A stretch of 64,000 bases of DNA, taken from assembly GCA_903813345.2 (NCBI GenBank), contig CAIIXF020000008.1:7390366-7454365 (forward strand), given 5' to 3'. Below are positions 1 to 60,490 of this stretch, piece after piece (position 1 is the stretch's first letter; each line of letters starts with the position of its first letter). This stretch comes from Owenia fusiformis. Its lineage: Eukaryota > Annelida > Polychaeta > Sabellida > Oweniidae. Position numbers and translations under genes: made by a program. Below the pieces are notes generated by a model. It had not been told where the DNA came from. It was given only the letters and a program-made list of their open reading frames with translations, and made no database searches.

Positions 1-70
1 TATATTTTGATAAAGTTATCTGAGTGTGCGACCATATCATCTCATCCAATACAACACACACAAAAATTCA

Positions 71-48940
<48,870 letters not shown>

Positions 48941-50141
48941 AATATTCCTCCAACAGAATCAAATGCACATTTTATTGTTATCACGGTTGTAGTAAAAATG
49001 TTCCTTCTGTTACTATGTATACGTCAAATATAAATTTCCCTTTATATTGTTCTTATGATATATACAACTAAATCTTTTTTATGTCAGTCATTTAGAGTCA
49101 TGTGTCATGTATATATTCAGCTATACTTTCATCATGCAGGCTGGAGAAATTAATAGATATATTTACTCCTCCTTTTTGCAGTATAATAATTAGTCTGCTG
49201 CTATTAAAACCTATCACCGAACTAAATGATTTCATTAGATATCATTATTGCGTCCCTGTTATATATAATGTTATATAAGTTGTAATTAACAGTCAGCCTA
49301 AAGGCCACATCAAAACACAACATAGTCACCATGTAAAGTATCACCTGTTATGTTCCATTGAAAATCCTAGTGATTTAGTTTAAATATTGATGATATCCAC
49401 GTTTCCTGCTTTGTTAATGTAAATTATCCTCAGTTATTTACAATAAATATTATAAGATCCAAGCGTCATAATTCTTTATTCTTTCCATTGATAACTGCTA
49501 TTAATATTCCTGTATATGTTGGCAATTCTTCTCCATCACTGAGAACGTAGAATGAAAAGCAAAAATCCAATCAATGGACAGAGCTAGGATTAGATGAGCT
49601 AAGCACATCACTCATCAAGTCATTGATTCCATGTGGTTTCACTTTTTTGAAATATCCAATATTTGGCATTTTCTTATATTTCAAACTCTTTGCCTTTAAC
49701 TTATTCTTGAGCATCCATTTTCTTCAAAAACACCTCTCAATATAAAGACTTTCTCAGTCTCAACTCTATCTCCCATTGACTCACATATTAAGAAACCATG
49801 AAAGTGTCAACACCTGCAGATTTTACTGTATCATATTAAAATCAAAAATTTCAATATGCATCATTTTCATCAATTGTTTAAATCATAAGGGAAAAAATCA
49901 ATTCTAGGAAAACAATACCAATATTTGTCTTTTTGTTTTTTCAGAATACTTGTTATTATCTTATTGTTAAGATCAATTACAATGGTTGTATAAGTAATTA
50001 CTATCTATAAAAGCACAGGCTGTGGTTTCCACAATGCCTCTATTGCTTAACTACCATTCAATTCAATGCTACTCATGAAACATTTATTATTTAATCTTAG
50101 ATTCTAGTAATTGCTATGAGATAAACCAAAGATATTAATAA

Positions 50142-51218
50142 CACAGGGTGAGCCATAGTGTCCTTATAGTGATAAACAATGGCAACTCCACAGCGAAGCA
50201 AATCTCACCGAATAAATCATATTTTGATGAATAGCGTCCATCTTGAGAATTCCTTCTTGAACAAAGCTCCTTTGTCCAAAGGTATCAGCATAATAAATTT
50301 GAACCAAATCTTTCCACATGTATTTGAGTTATCAAATATTACATTTTTAATGAAAAATGGTGGCCATTTTGAAATTCTGCGGCCATCTTGAAAATCTCTT
50401 CTTGAGCAAAGCCCCTTTGTCTCTTTGAACCCTTTGAGATTTTATACAATATAAACCTGAAGACTCAAAACAATACTCTGTTCAGTTATTTCAACAAAAA
50501 CCAAATATTTAACTAATTTTCCAGAATGAGGCCAACTTTACTTCCTGCGAAAGCTATTTGGATTTTGATATAATAGCTTTCCCACGGAGCATTTGGACAG
50601 CTCAATGATCGTGACCTTTGAAATCGAATTAAGTCGATCCGCGGCTTACTTTTGGTCTCTAACTGTGTCTTACATCAGTATCATCAATCCGTGTAAGTAT
50701 TGGAGCGCTGGAGTACTTCTTTTTCGATCAAGACTTGTAATTGTGAGTCGAGTGAATCATTTTACTGCCAAATTCCAATATGGCGGTTTCTGCTCGGACA
50801 TTTTCGTAAATCTCCGGAGGTTGTCCGAACCTAACTAATTCTCAAAATTCATTTCGTTCGTTGCGTATCTCGCACCTAGCAAACCGCCATATTGGAAATA
50901 GGTCTGTAAAACTTTAACTCGATGAACAATTTACAAGTCTTGATCGAAAAATAAGTACTCCAGCGCTCCAATACTTACACAGATTGATGATACTGATGTA
51001 AGACACAGTTAGAGACCAAAAGTAAGCCGCGGATTGACTTAATTCAATTTCAAAGGTCACTATTGATCAGCTGTTCACTTCTCCGTTTGAGAGCCATACG
51101 TTTCAAAATCTAACATGGCTCTCGAAGTGAGTAAGGCCAACTAGTTTCATTTTTCTTGAATTTGAATTGGTCTGTCTCATCTTCTTGGTCATAATTAATA
51201 ATTAATGGACCACCCTGT
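50142..51218. mobile_element. ~1.08-kb foldback element, ends (C)ACAGGGTG, 12-bp flanking duplication
   Basis: Left end CACAGGGTGAGCC, right end GGACCACCCTGT. AGATATTAATAA directly precedes (50130-50141) and follows (51219-51230) the element. The interior has two long inverted arms, about 50604-50790 and 50875-51065, near 90 percent identical by eye (CGCGGCTTACTTTTGGTCTC versus GAGACCAAAAGTAAGCCGCG). 50165-50410 resembles the dispersed element start GGCAACTCC.CAGCGAAGCAA. It shares ends with 10788 and 22961. Non-autonomous. Confidence 0.85.
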
Positions 51219-52726
51219 AGATATTAATAAAACACAATCCAGTTCTATCTCATCATCAATGTAATCTTACATTTTATTAATTAATAAAGGTTTGATAAGT
51301 TGTGTTTCTGCAGTCCCTTGGCATTTATCTGTTTTTTCTGGTTTAACCTTGTGTATGTTCATTATCCAAGACAAGAGGATTTACTGATAAACTCAGTTCA
51401 TGTTAACTTCTAAGTTAAAGTTCTTACAAAATCATCTCTGTTTTTCTATCTAAAAGCTTTTCCCTGCAGCGTAAAGTAGATTTGAAATCCTTCAATTCCT
51501 ACCATCTGAGTAGCTAACCTTACTACACAGATGTAAGAGAAGTTAGAAAAGATAGCAAGTATGTATATCATTGAACTGTTAAGCGTGTATATAAGCCTCT
51601 AAATGATGGCTTATCACTCCCTTTTGCCCTAGGCTCAACCTAAGACATTTATGTAGGAAAACTAGTGTATAAATATGGTTGTAAAGAAGGTTTTCAAGTT
51701 ATGTTTATATCTTGCATCAGAAGTATATCATGGAATTTAAAGAGGTCATATATTTGACATTAAAAATGTGACCTTAAAGTTACTTTTTGCATGTGTATAT
51801 AAAAAATTTAAATCATGCTACACATAGCTCACACACTTGTCCATAAACTATTGTTGAAAATACATGCCAAATTTTGCTTAACATCATATTTGATGAAATC
51901 AAGCAACTGCAGTGAAAATGTGTAAACTTTAGGGCGAAGATAAGCATGCTCAAAAAGCACAGGTTTCAATTTCACATTTTAGACTAGCTTTTGCCAAATC
52001 TTCTTTCCTCATTGGAGGAATTATTCTTTTGCCTTAAGTATTATTTTACTTTGTTTTTACATATTCTTGTAAATATACTTTCTCTTTAAATTACTTGCTT
52101 TATCACTTTTTATTTCATTGATCTTTAAAGCCCAAAAGGGAACAACAGGCAGGACAGGTGGTCTACTCCTATTTTTGGTACATTATACATGCATGTTTGC
52201 TTGTTATGGTCATTTTGACATTAACTACTTATATTCTTTGAGGTAAATTAAAAAAGCAACAAATTGATTTTCTAATAAGTGAAAAGACAAAGCTCAAGGG
52301 GATGCACGGATACACGTAGCAACTCCCTGGTTATGGCTGTAATTTCCCAATCAAGGTGTAATCTGTAAGTTAAAGGTATCATGTAAGGTTTGAAAGATTT
52401 ACTTTCAGTTTGGTTAGCCTTACATCATTTAAATTTCCCTTCATTTCAGCAATATAGTTTGAAATTTTTTGATAATCAAATACAACATTACACAAACATT
52501 AAGTACTACACTCCATTGGGCTTTCAATTAAAAGGATGTGCAACTCTGTGTAATAAACACGAGATCTTCAAAATGAGCAATGTCATGTTTCCCTTTTTAT
52601 GGTGATATTTCAAAAAGTATTAGAAAATTGTATATGTTTGAGTACCTCATGTAAAAGTAAACAAAAAAGACCAATAAGAATAAGAGGTCTCAAGATGTTC
52701 TCTTGGAGTATTGCATTGTGGGTCAT

Positions 52727-53083
52727 TATTCAAGAACACATTCCAATAAAAACATAGTTTGTGAGAGAATGTTCACTTTCTTTGTTGCCATAATTATGAT
52801 GGATGAATTCCATTTTTTATTAAATTATCAATATGTATGCATATAATCATGTTTTTATTTTTGAGTTATTTCTTTAAATAATCCATAAAAAGTACAAAAT
52901 TAGATCATTATTCAAGAATACATTCCAATAAAAACATAATTTGTGAGAGAATGTTCACTTTCTTTGTTGCCATGATTATGATGAATTCCATTTTTTATTA
53001 AATTATCAATATGTATGCAGATAATCATGTTTTTATTTTTGAGTTGTTTCTTTAAATCATCCATAAAATGTACAAAATAGATT
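52727..53083. repeat. ~180-bp tandem duplication
   Basis: 52727-52908 and 52909-53083 are near-identical copies; both start ATTATTCAAGAA.ACATTCCA and contain GAGAGAATGTTCACTTTCTT and ATTATCAATATGTATGCA. Differences are a few substitutions and a 4-base indel (GATGGATGAA versus GATGAA). Confidence 0.93.
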
Positions 53084-55494
53084 TTCTTGGAATGTGTACA
53101 TTCTCCAATTTTGAAAACCCAAAGGCAATGCTTATGTTTGAAAAATGGGAAGTTGCCTACCCTTCTAGTTGAAAGTCCATGGATAGATCAAGAAGCATTT
53201 ACACTATTTCAACCATTTAACTTAAAATAATTTCTCAGGAAAATAAGTGTTTTAAACATGCTAAACTTTAGCTTATAAAGCAAAATCGATGGCTTATCTG
53301 ACATGATGAAAAGAAGTGTTTATCATGTTTTAAACAATTCTGTACATTGCTATGAGTGAGAACTGTTATTTTAAAATGTATTTTTCTCTTTACCACTTTT
53401 CCGCACGTGTCATTTTATTTCTCTCTTCAAATAATCTTCTTATTTTTCAACATAAAATAGATTTGGATGTAGGCTCTACATTTGTCTAAATAGATGTTTA
53501 ATAACCAAAATTTTACCCAAATATTTTCCACACTTTTAGAACAAGACCTCCAAAAAATGACATTGTGTAATTAAAAAAGTTCCACAAACCACATTCTGAT
53601 AACACTAGATAAAACTACAAAAAATGGTTTAAATCATTTATTTTGATTTTCATATCTATTGTGTTTTAAATGTTTGATGATTTTGATTGAAACATATTTT
53701 CATATATTGACTCAATGATCATGTCATATAAATGATATTACTCGGTCACTACAGTGTCCAAAAATTGATTATAGATTTTCATTTCACAAATACTTTCTCA
53801 AAAGTCAATATTGGCAAGGGATCATCATTAACATAGTATCAATATTAGGCTTGAATGGTCAATGCCAATGTTAACTGTCAGTTAGAGAACAGTAGTTATT
53901 AAAAAATCAATATGGATTGGATAAATATCCATACACTAATGCCATCATAACATGACAAAAGAAAATGTGTATCATATGTTCTTATGCAATATAAAATATC
54001 CTTCATTTCATGATATTTTCTTCATATCATGTACTAATGATGTAACCTTTCTCGAATTTGTTGAAAGATATAACATCAGTAATTAGTATAAATAATTTTG
54101 GTACAGTTTGATATTTTTCCACTCTATTTTCACATTTACATATGTATCTACCAACAAGATACCAACTCTGATGTAAAATGAGTTTATTTGTTGATTTTAT
54201 GAAAAAGATACTTAACTGGTTGGCAAGAAGGATTAAATACATTGATCTTCTTTTGACTGACAAGGATCAATTTGGGAATAATATTAGTTTTATTAATTCA
54301 TCTCTCGATTAAATACTTGGTCTTGAGATGACCTGTCTTCTGTATTTGGGTCACCAAGCACTTGGAACCATGTGACGGTTTTGGCAGGAGTGCAAATTTG
54401 AAATGAGACAATTCATAGGAGCTTCGCATAAAACTGAGGCCCTGGATTTCCAATCACTGCTGGTATTTGGACAAGCACACACAAGCTGTCACACTGACAC
54501 ATGTTAAACAAATATGCATCTACCTATGATGTTATGACAGTTGGGTCTAATTCTGACATGTAAAAAAGGTAGAAAAGAGAGGAATTAAAAATGAATGGAG
54601 TACACAGAAATGAGGTTTATACTCAAATTGTACAAATATGTAAGGGTCATGACCATTCATCAAGAGTTAGAAGACACAACCAATGAAAAGGACAAAAGAG
54701 ATGTGCTATTTTCAGTATAGATATATAGGTAATCAAGATGTTTGTATCAGTTCAATTATGATGTAATAACAAAAATCAATTAGTGATGATATGTTTATAC
54801 ATAACAAGTCTATAATAACGGAACCTATAAAGTATTCAAGTGCATTTTATGCATGCACTCCATGCCCTCCATTTTAAGGTGCATCATAAATATTACTGTA
54901 TGTATGTTTAATGATAAAATACAGTTGCATGTAGTATAGTATAATTAATAGGAATAAACCAGAACAATGAATATCTAAAAGCATTGTGCCTGAAATACAC
55001 TAATTAGCTTAAGTGCTTTTCTTATTGAAATAATGTGATTTAGTACTTTTAAGCGTATTCAAATTAAAACATTACTACAAACTCATAGTATCGCTAACTA
55101 ATGTTATTAAATGAGCTAAAATGAGAGAGTCAAAACCAATCTGATAATTCATTGCAATGATAATCTTTATTTGCTAGAGAATTTTCAAGTCACATACTTC
55201 AATGACACAGTGACACAGTACTTTTAATGTTCTTGACAGCACTATCTTGGGTTAAGCTCTTGGATGAGGTGGTAGTATCATTTGAAGAATACCATCTCTG
55301 CAATAAATTACTTCATAATGACAGCTCTTAAAATACAAGGAAATTCATTATTCTGATGAGTTGCTTTGTTTTGATATCTGTAACTAAATGTTCAAAATAT
55401 GGGACCTAAAAAATCACAAGATATACAAAATAAAGTAGAAGACCCTTCTATATATTAATAATATTTCATTCTGGTTAATCAAGATTGAACAGCC

Positions 55495-55832
55495 ATTTTG
55501 AAAATCTACGGAATTTGAACAAAACCTGTCAACTGGTACTTATTGCCCAGACAGATGTACAGAAGAACAGATGGATGAATGGATGGGTAGACAGACATAT
55601 GGATGGACAGAAAATGAAAAAAATGAAAATCTGACAAAATACAAGTATCTGACAACAAACGAGCGGAGTCTTTGGGTGTTTAGGTGAGTGACAAATATGA
55701 GATGAGATGGTTGACCGGAAAAATCATGTATTCCGCGAAATTCCGTGACAAAACAAAAATTCTGCAAGAAAATGAAAATGCAAATTTCTGCGTTTTTTCT
55801 GCGGCGACGCAGAATCACGGAATACTAGTATG
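55495..55832. repeat. Dispersed-element fragments (GACAGA-rich end plus ACTAGTAT end)
   Basis: The first part shares GCCATTTTGAAAATCTACGG and a GGATGGA/CAGACAGA tract with the 15640-18920 family 3' end. The second part shares AAATTCTGCA and CACGGAATACTAGTAT with the 44221 element. Confidence 0.55.
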
Positions 55833-55868
55833 AGTGAATAACACAGATATGTACTGATAAAGTTATAA

Positions 55869-55874
55869 TTTATT
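55869..55874 (-). promoter_or_regulatory. Candidate poly(A) signal AATAAA
   Basis: AATAAA on the minus strand, 72 bp past the stop codon of the candidate terminal exon at 55946-56094. Such hexamers are frequent in AT-rich DNA, so its value depends on the exon being real. Confidence 0.3.
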
Positions 55875-55945
55875 TCACAATACTAAATTTTGGAAAATAT
55901 AATGCATTTGCACATGATACCCTGTGGGTACATGCACAAAGAGAT

Positions 55946-56094
55946 TCATAATATCCTTATCTTTTTTTGAGTAAGGTTGCATCTTGTTGCTAACACATAT
56001 CTCCTCCTGGGGTTGCCTGCATTTGTGTCATGATTCTGATTGTTTGTGTCACTTCCAGTTGGTCTTCCAGTTATGGTTTTATTCTTTGACAGAC
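55946..56094 (-). CDS. Candidate terminal exon of an unidentified upstream gene
   Basis: An acceptor-like TTTTCATTTTAG above 56094 is followed by a frame reading LSKNKTITGRPTGSDTNNQN, then HDTNAGNPRRRYVLATRCNL and TQKKIRIL, then TGA. 48 residues, polar and basic, GC-richer than its surroundings, with AATAAA 72 bp downstream. No family recognised and no upstream exon identified; the 38-bp array starts about 35 bp beyond the acceptor. Random open frame is the alternative. Confidence 0.25.
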
Positions 56095-56129
56095 CTAAAA
56101 TGAAAATTTTTAAGAAATCTGAAACAAAC

Positions 56130-56702
56130 ATCTGCAACATAAAAAAGACCTATGCTATGCACATTGGGGCAACTGTTAAATAAAGACCTATGCTATACAC
56201 AGTGGGACAACTGTTAAATAAAGACCTATGTTGTGCACATCGGAGCAACTGTTAAACCTATGCTGTGCACATTGGGGCAACTGTTAAATAAAGACCAATG
56301 CTATACAAAGTGGAGCAACTGTTAAGTAAAGACCTATGCTCTGCACATTGGGGCAACTGTTAATTATAGACCTATGCTGTGCATATTGGGAAAACTGTTA
56401 AATAAAGACCTATGCTGTACACAGTGGAGCAACTGTTAAGTAAAGACCTATGCTCTGCACATTGGGGCAACTGTTAATTATAGACCTATGCTGTGGATAT
56501 TGGGAAAACTGTTAAATAAAGACCTATGCTGTACACAGTGGAGCAACTGTTAAGTAAAGACCTATGCTCTGCACATTGGGGCAACTGTTAATTATAGACC
56601 TATGCTGTGCATATTGGGAAAACTGTTAAATAAAGACCAATGCTGTACACAGTGGAGCAACTGTTAAGTAAAGACCTATGTTCTGCACATCGGGGCAACT
56701 GG
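56130..56702. repeat. 38-bp tandem array with 114-bp higher-order period
   Basis: About 15 units of GACCTATGCTGTGCACATTG then GGGCAACTGTTAAATAAA. A three-unit block repeats exactly every 114 bp: the GACCTATGCTCTGCAC-type unit begins at 56331, 56445, 56559 and (variant) 56673. One unit near 56255 lacks the TAAATAAAG spacer. Confidence 0.93.
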
Positions 56703-57761
56703 TACAATGATTATAGTTTCTGTTCTGGTTTTGCAATTTCAAAACAGCTTCAAACAACCATTGTGACATCTGATTTGTTGCTGGGCTGTTAAGAGCTGCT
56801 TTATTTTGTTATCTAATCCCCATAGCTCATTACTGTCTATTTGTCTGGCTACAATCTCTGATGTCTATCAAATTGGTTTAGGATGCTATACTTGAAACCA
56901 CATTGAGCCTGATTTGTATAAAACCACTACAGCTTATTATTGGCAGTTATTTCCTGATGATATTATGTGGAAAATAACAAGTCTAATTATAATCCCATTA
57001 TACCAAATGTACTAATCACAGTCAGATTGTTTTTTCCGGTTGACTCGGATATGTTGTTACAGTCATCTTGACCATAATAACAATTAAATCCTTTTTGAAT
57101 TTTGAGATATGATCTCAAATCATTTGAGACATTATCCAGATATGCCAATCTACCTTTTTCTGGAAATCTATCATGAAACTTTTAGTTTTCATTATAAAAA
57201 TCACAAATAATTATATAATTGTACTGTAGTTCTATTATAATTCTTCGAAATCTTTTGAATATAATTTCATAAGTTTTACATAAAGATGTGAACAGTGATA
57301 TCAGCCTGTGGCATTGGATATTTGAGTCACACTTTCACGCTCAAGAAAATACTAAGACAGAAAAATTGCTTTCTTTAAATCTCTCAGATGTAGACACAGT
57401 TATGAGCATACTCCACTTTTTGCTCCATTCAAAGCTCTATGTAGTACAATTACAATGATTCCACCAAAATTGAGAGTTATTTTAAAATATAAGGGGGGTA
57501 CTCTAGTTTTAAGAGTGACAGAAAATTATAGTAATTATACTTGAAGATTTAGAAAATTGGCTCAAAATAGATAAATTTGATAGACTGACATGTGACTTTT
57601 ATTTTCCCTGTCATTTGAATCTTACCATTAAGGTCTATTTGCTAATGGGTCTATTCTTTATTAGGTGCGTGCTTAATGCAACATAGTAGTTGTTAATTAA
57701 TTTAAAATCTATATTGCTATGGATGCTATTTTTTCTGAGTTCTGTTTTTCTGATTTCTGTG

Positions 57762-57980
57762 AGTGATTGATTAAAACAAAATTCTAAGATAATAAATGTT
57801 TATCTGAAAACATAGAATCAAATCCTATGCTAAGGGCTGGTGTGAAAAAGTCACTCCACCTTAGAGGGAATTGAACCCACAGTCTCCTGATTATATGGAT
57901 GCTGTGTGTTCAATTCCCACGATGGAGTGTCATGAAGAGTGTGAGTGATTGGTTAAAACAAAATTCTAAGATAATAAATG
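57762..57980. repeat. Repeat pair flanking a tRNA-like palindrome (SINE remnant?)
   Basis: GTGAGTGATTG.TTAAAACAAA then ATTCTAAGATAATAAATG occurs at 57762 and again at 57938. Between them CACTCCACC...GAGGGAATTGAACCCACAG and CTGTGTGTTCAATTCCCACG...GGAGTG form an inverted pair. Read on the minus strand GGGTTCAATTCC matches the B-box/T-arm consensus of tRNA promoters, but no A box or complete cloverleaf was found. A partial relative is at 11517-11605. Confidence 0.45.
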
Positions 57981-58552
57981 ATGTAATTTATGAACAAAAG
58001 TGTAACAATGAGGTTGTATTGTAAATATATGTATGGTAATACAACATGCCATCAGAGTCATGTCAAACTCAAACAAAACCCTGAATGAAAATGGGTATAT
58101 ACAAAATTGTAAATTACGCTATAGGATTTATAAATTATGAATTAGTTGTTTAAACACAACAAATAAATAAACAATGTCAGTCTGAAAGATTACAGCCATC
58201 CAAACCTTCAACATTTCCATGGAGATTTTCAAAAGTAAATTATGAAAACCTTTATAAAATGTTTTGAGGAGGAACCTGTTAAAAAGAATGTCTTAATCCA
58301 GAGAATTTACATCCTGACCATTGTGTTTCAGGAATTAAATCGTAAAAGTATACAAAAGAAACATTGTTCATTAGATGATTTTTGCATGTTACACTGAAAT
58401 CAACACTGACATCAGACAAATTAGCTTGAATGGTAAAGAGAGATTAGATAATAATTTGTGAATTATTCAATACATTAACACATTAGGCTATAAAGATGGA
58501 TGATACTTTAACAGGGAATAATCACACTTGGTATATGCAGCTAATGAAAATT

Positions 58553-59032
58553 GACCGGTACGGGTCAAAAGCTGGACCGGTACGGGTTAACGGTTTTATT
58601 TGAATTTAAAACAGCCATAACTTGCTCAATATTGACTTCCTCGTGTCTAATTTGAAATATATGATGCCTCCCGATGCTTTTAAGTACCCCAATTTTTTAC
58701 AGATTTTTAAACGGACCAAAACTCTCTAAATGCGCATTTATGCTCTTTTCTCTCGAGAACGACTGTCTCATTTTCACGATAACTTTTATTTAGTACTTCT
58801 AACATATAAGATCTATTTTTCCCCATCAAGGTATGATGTAAATGACATGCTATTTACATCTTGTGAGTTTCAATGACGCGCGTTTAATTTTATAAAAAAT
58901 TCCAAACTTTGTGACAAAGAATTTCATCGGCTATTGCCCCGGACCGGTCCGTCTTCTCGCTGCAAGCAGATTGCCCCGAACCGGTCCGTCTTCTCGCTGC
59001 AAGCAGGATGAAATTCTTTGTCACAAAGTTTG
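58553..59032. repeat. GC-rich GACCGGT repeats ending in a perfect 26-bp hairpin
   Basis: GACCGGTACGGGT occurs twice at 58553-58590. At 58903-58928 and 59007-59032 is a perfect 26-bp inverted repeat (starts CAAACTTTGTGACAAAGAAT). Its 78-base loop is two copies of a 37-bp unit, ATTGCCCCGGACCGGTCCGT then CTTCTCGCTGCAAGCAG (58933, 58970). Unlike the AT-rich surroundings; probably part of a mobile element. Confidence 0.7.
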
Positions 59033-59089
59033 AATCAGAAACAGTTAATTGACCTATTACAAGCATTTTGAATTATTCCTTTGACAAGA

Positions 59090-59690
59090 TAACTGCAACG
59101 CCAAGGTGAAGCAAATCCTATCAAGCATCTTGTTAAGAATGTCAGAGAAACATTATTTCCAAAATGGCTACCTTACAAGAAAAATTGCCAAAATATAATG
59201 TGCCATGCTTGCATGTATTAACATATAAAAAATTGTGATTATGGCCACCTTAAAAATGTCTTATTAGGTAAACTGTGTTAAACAATGTGTCATCCTTCAT
59301 GTTGCTCCTTTACTATTTCAATTTGCAATAAAACATATAACAGTTATAAAACATTTCCATTACTTTTAGACTTAGCAGTGGATGGACAACATCATAATAA
59401 TTACATGAAGAATAAAAAAACATAATTATATTGTCATTTTATATAATACTTAATAAAATACTGCAAGATCAGCACTAATGTTGACGCCATTTTTAAAGTG
59501 GACAATATTTGAAAATTATTTTTAAGAACTTATATCTTTATATGTGACCAATGGTATCTGACATATCGTCTGGCAAATACGGATTGATGGACATAGGGAT
59601 GTATGCATGAATAGATGAACTGGTTGACAGATAGCTTATGAACGCATTCTCTAAATCCCACCAAGGTTTAATCAATGTAATAATTAATTG
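59090..59690 (+). repeat. Degraded copy of the 15640-18920 repeat family
   Basis: Starts GCAACGCCAAGGTGAAGCAA then ATCCTATCAA, includes CAAAATGGCTACCTTACAAG and ATAATGTGCCATGCTTGCAT, and ends with GATGGACA..GACAGATAGC and TCTCTAAATCCCACCAAGG. Same order of landmarks as 15640-18920 but with one unit and no nested element. Confidence 0.65.
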
Positions 59691-60432
59691 ATCTCCGGTA
59701 TGTGTCATCTTTTAATCAAATTACAACAGGATGTTCTGATTATGTAAATGTTTACAAACATATTCTATTTGTGTAGAACTTGGAAAAATAAGGAATCTGT
59801 ATGATGTAATAGCTAATACCTTCCGAACAATCAGAAATCAAAATGACTACAAAATATCAACAAGATGACTACAAAATATCAATAATCATTAAGCAGCATC
59901 ACTTACATTTTTATTTCAAGGCCCCATGCAAAAAAATGATTTAAAGTTTTGTGAAAACTTGTAAATTTACTTTAAATAAAAGTTAAGATATCACACAGAT
60001 CTGTTGGTATGGTAAACAGTACTATGTCAATTCATAATGTACCTCCTTATCTATTTAGCATTGAAAAAATGGTTGGAAATTTGGTTGAGAAATGGGAAAT
60101 TAAAAAAGTGATGAAAATTGGTTCAAAGTAAAAAGTATTTCAAAATTTTATATATTGAAATCTCTGGTTGAGAAATATTCAAATTGAAACATGAAGAAAA
60201 CTTCTTTTAAAATTATGCCAACATCATGAACATGGCTCTACTTTGAAAGCATAGAAAAATTCATAAGAGAAAAAATAATGACTTCTGATGTTTCTCTATA
60301 ATTTATGATCTGATATTTTATACTTAAAAACTGTTTTTGATCCTTATCTCTGAAAGGGGAAATAAACATACAATAAAAAAAAAATGCATAAAGTATGAAA
60401 TTGTTTTATGCAAAATATAAATGTTATATGTG

Positions 60433-60490
60433 TGTAAGTGCCAAAGGGAAAGTACCAATAAAGATGGTTATATTAGAACATAGCAAGAAA
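60433..60490 (+). repeat. CAAGTGCCAAAGG dispersed repeat
   Basis: GTAAGTGCCAAAGGGAAAGT then ACCAATAAAG, TTAGAACATAGCAAG; matches 31739-31800. Confidence 0.5.

Noticed and set aside
50593-50838. 81-codon plus-strand frame
   Set aside because: It lies within the inverted arm of the foldback element; the other arm carries the complementary reading. No family resemblance.
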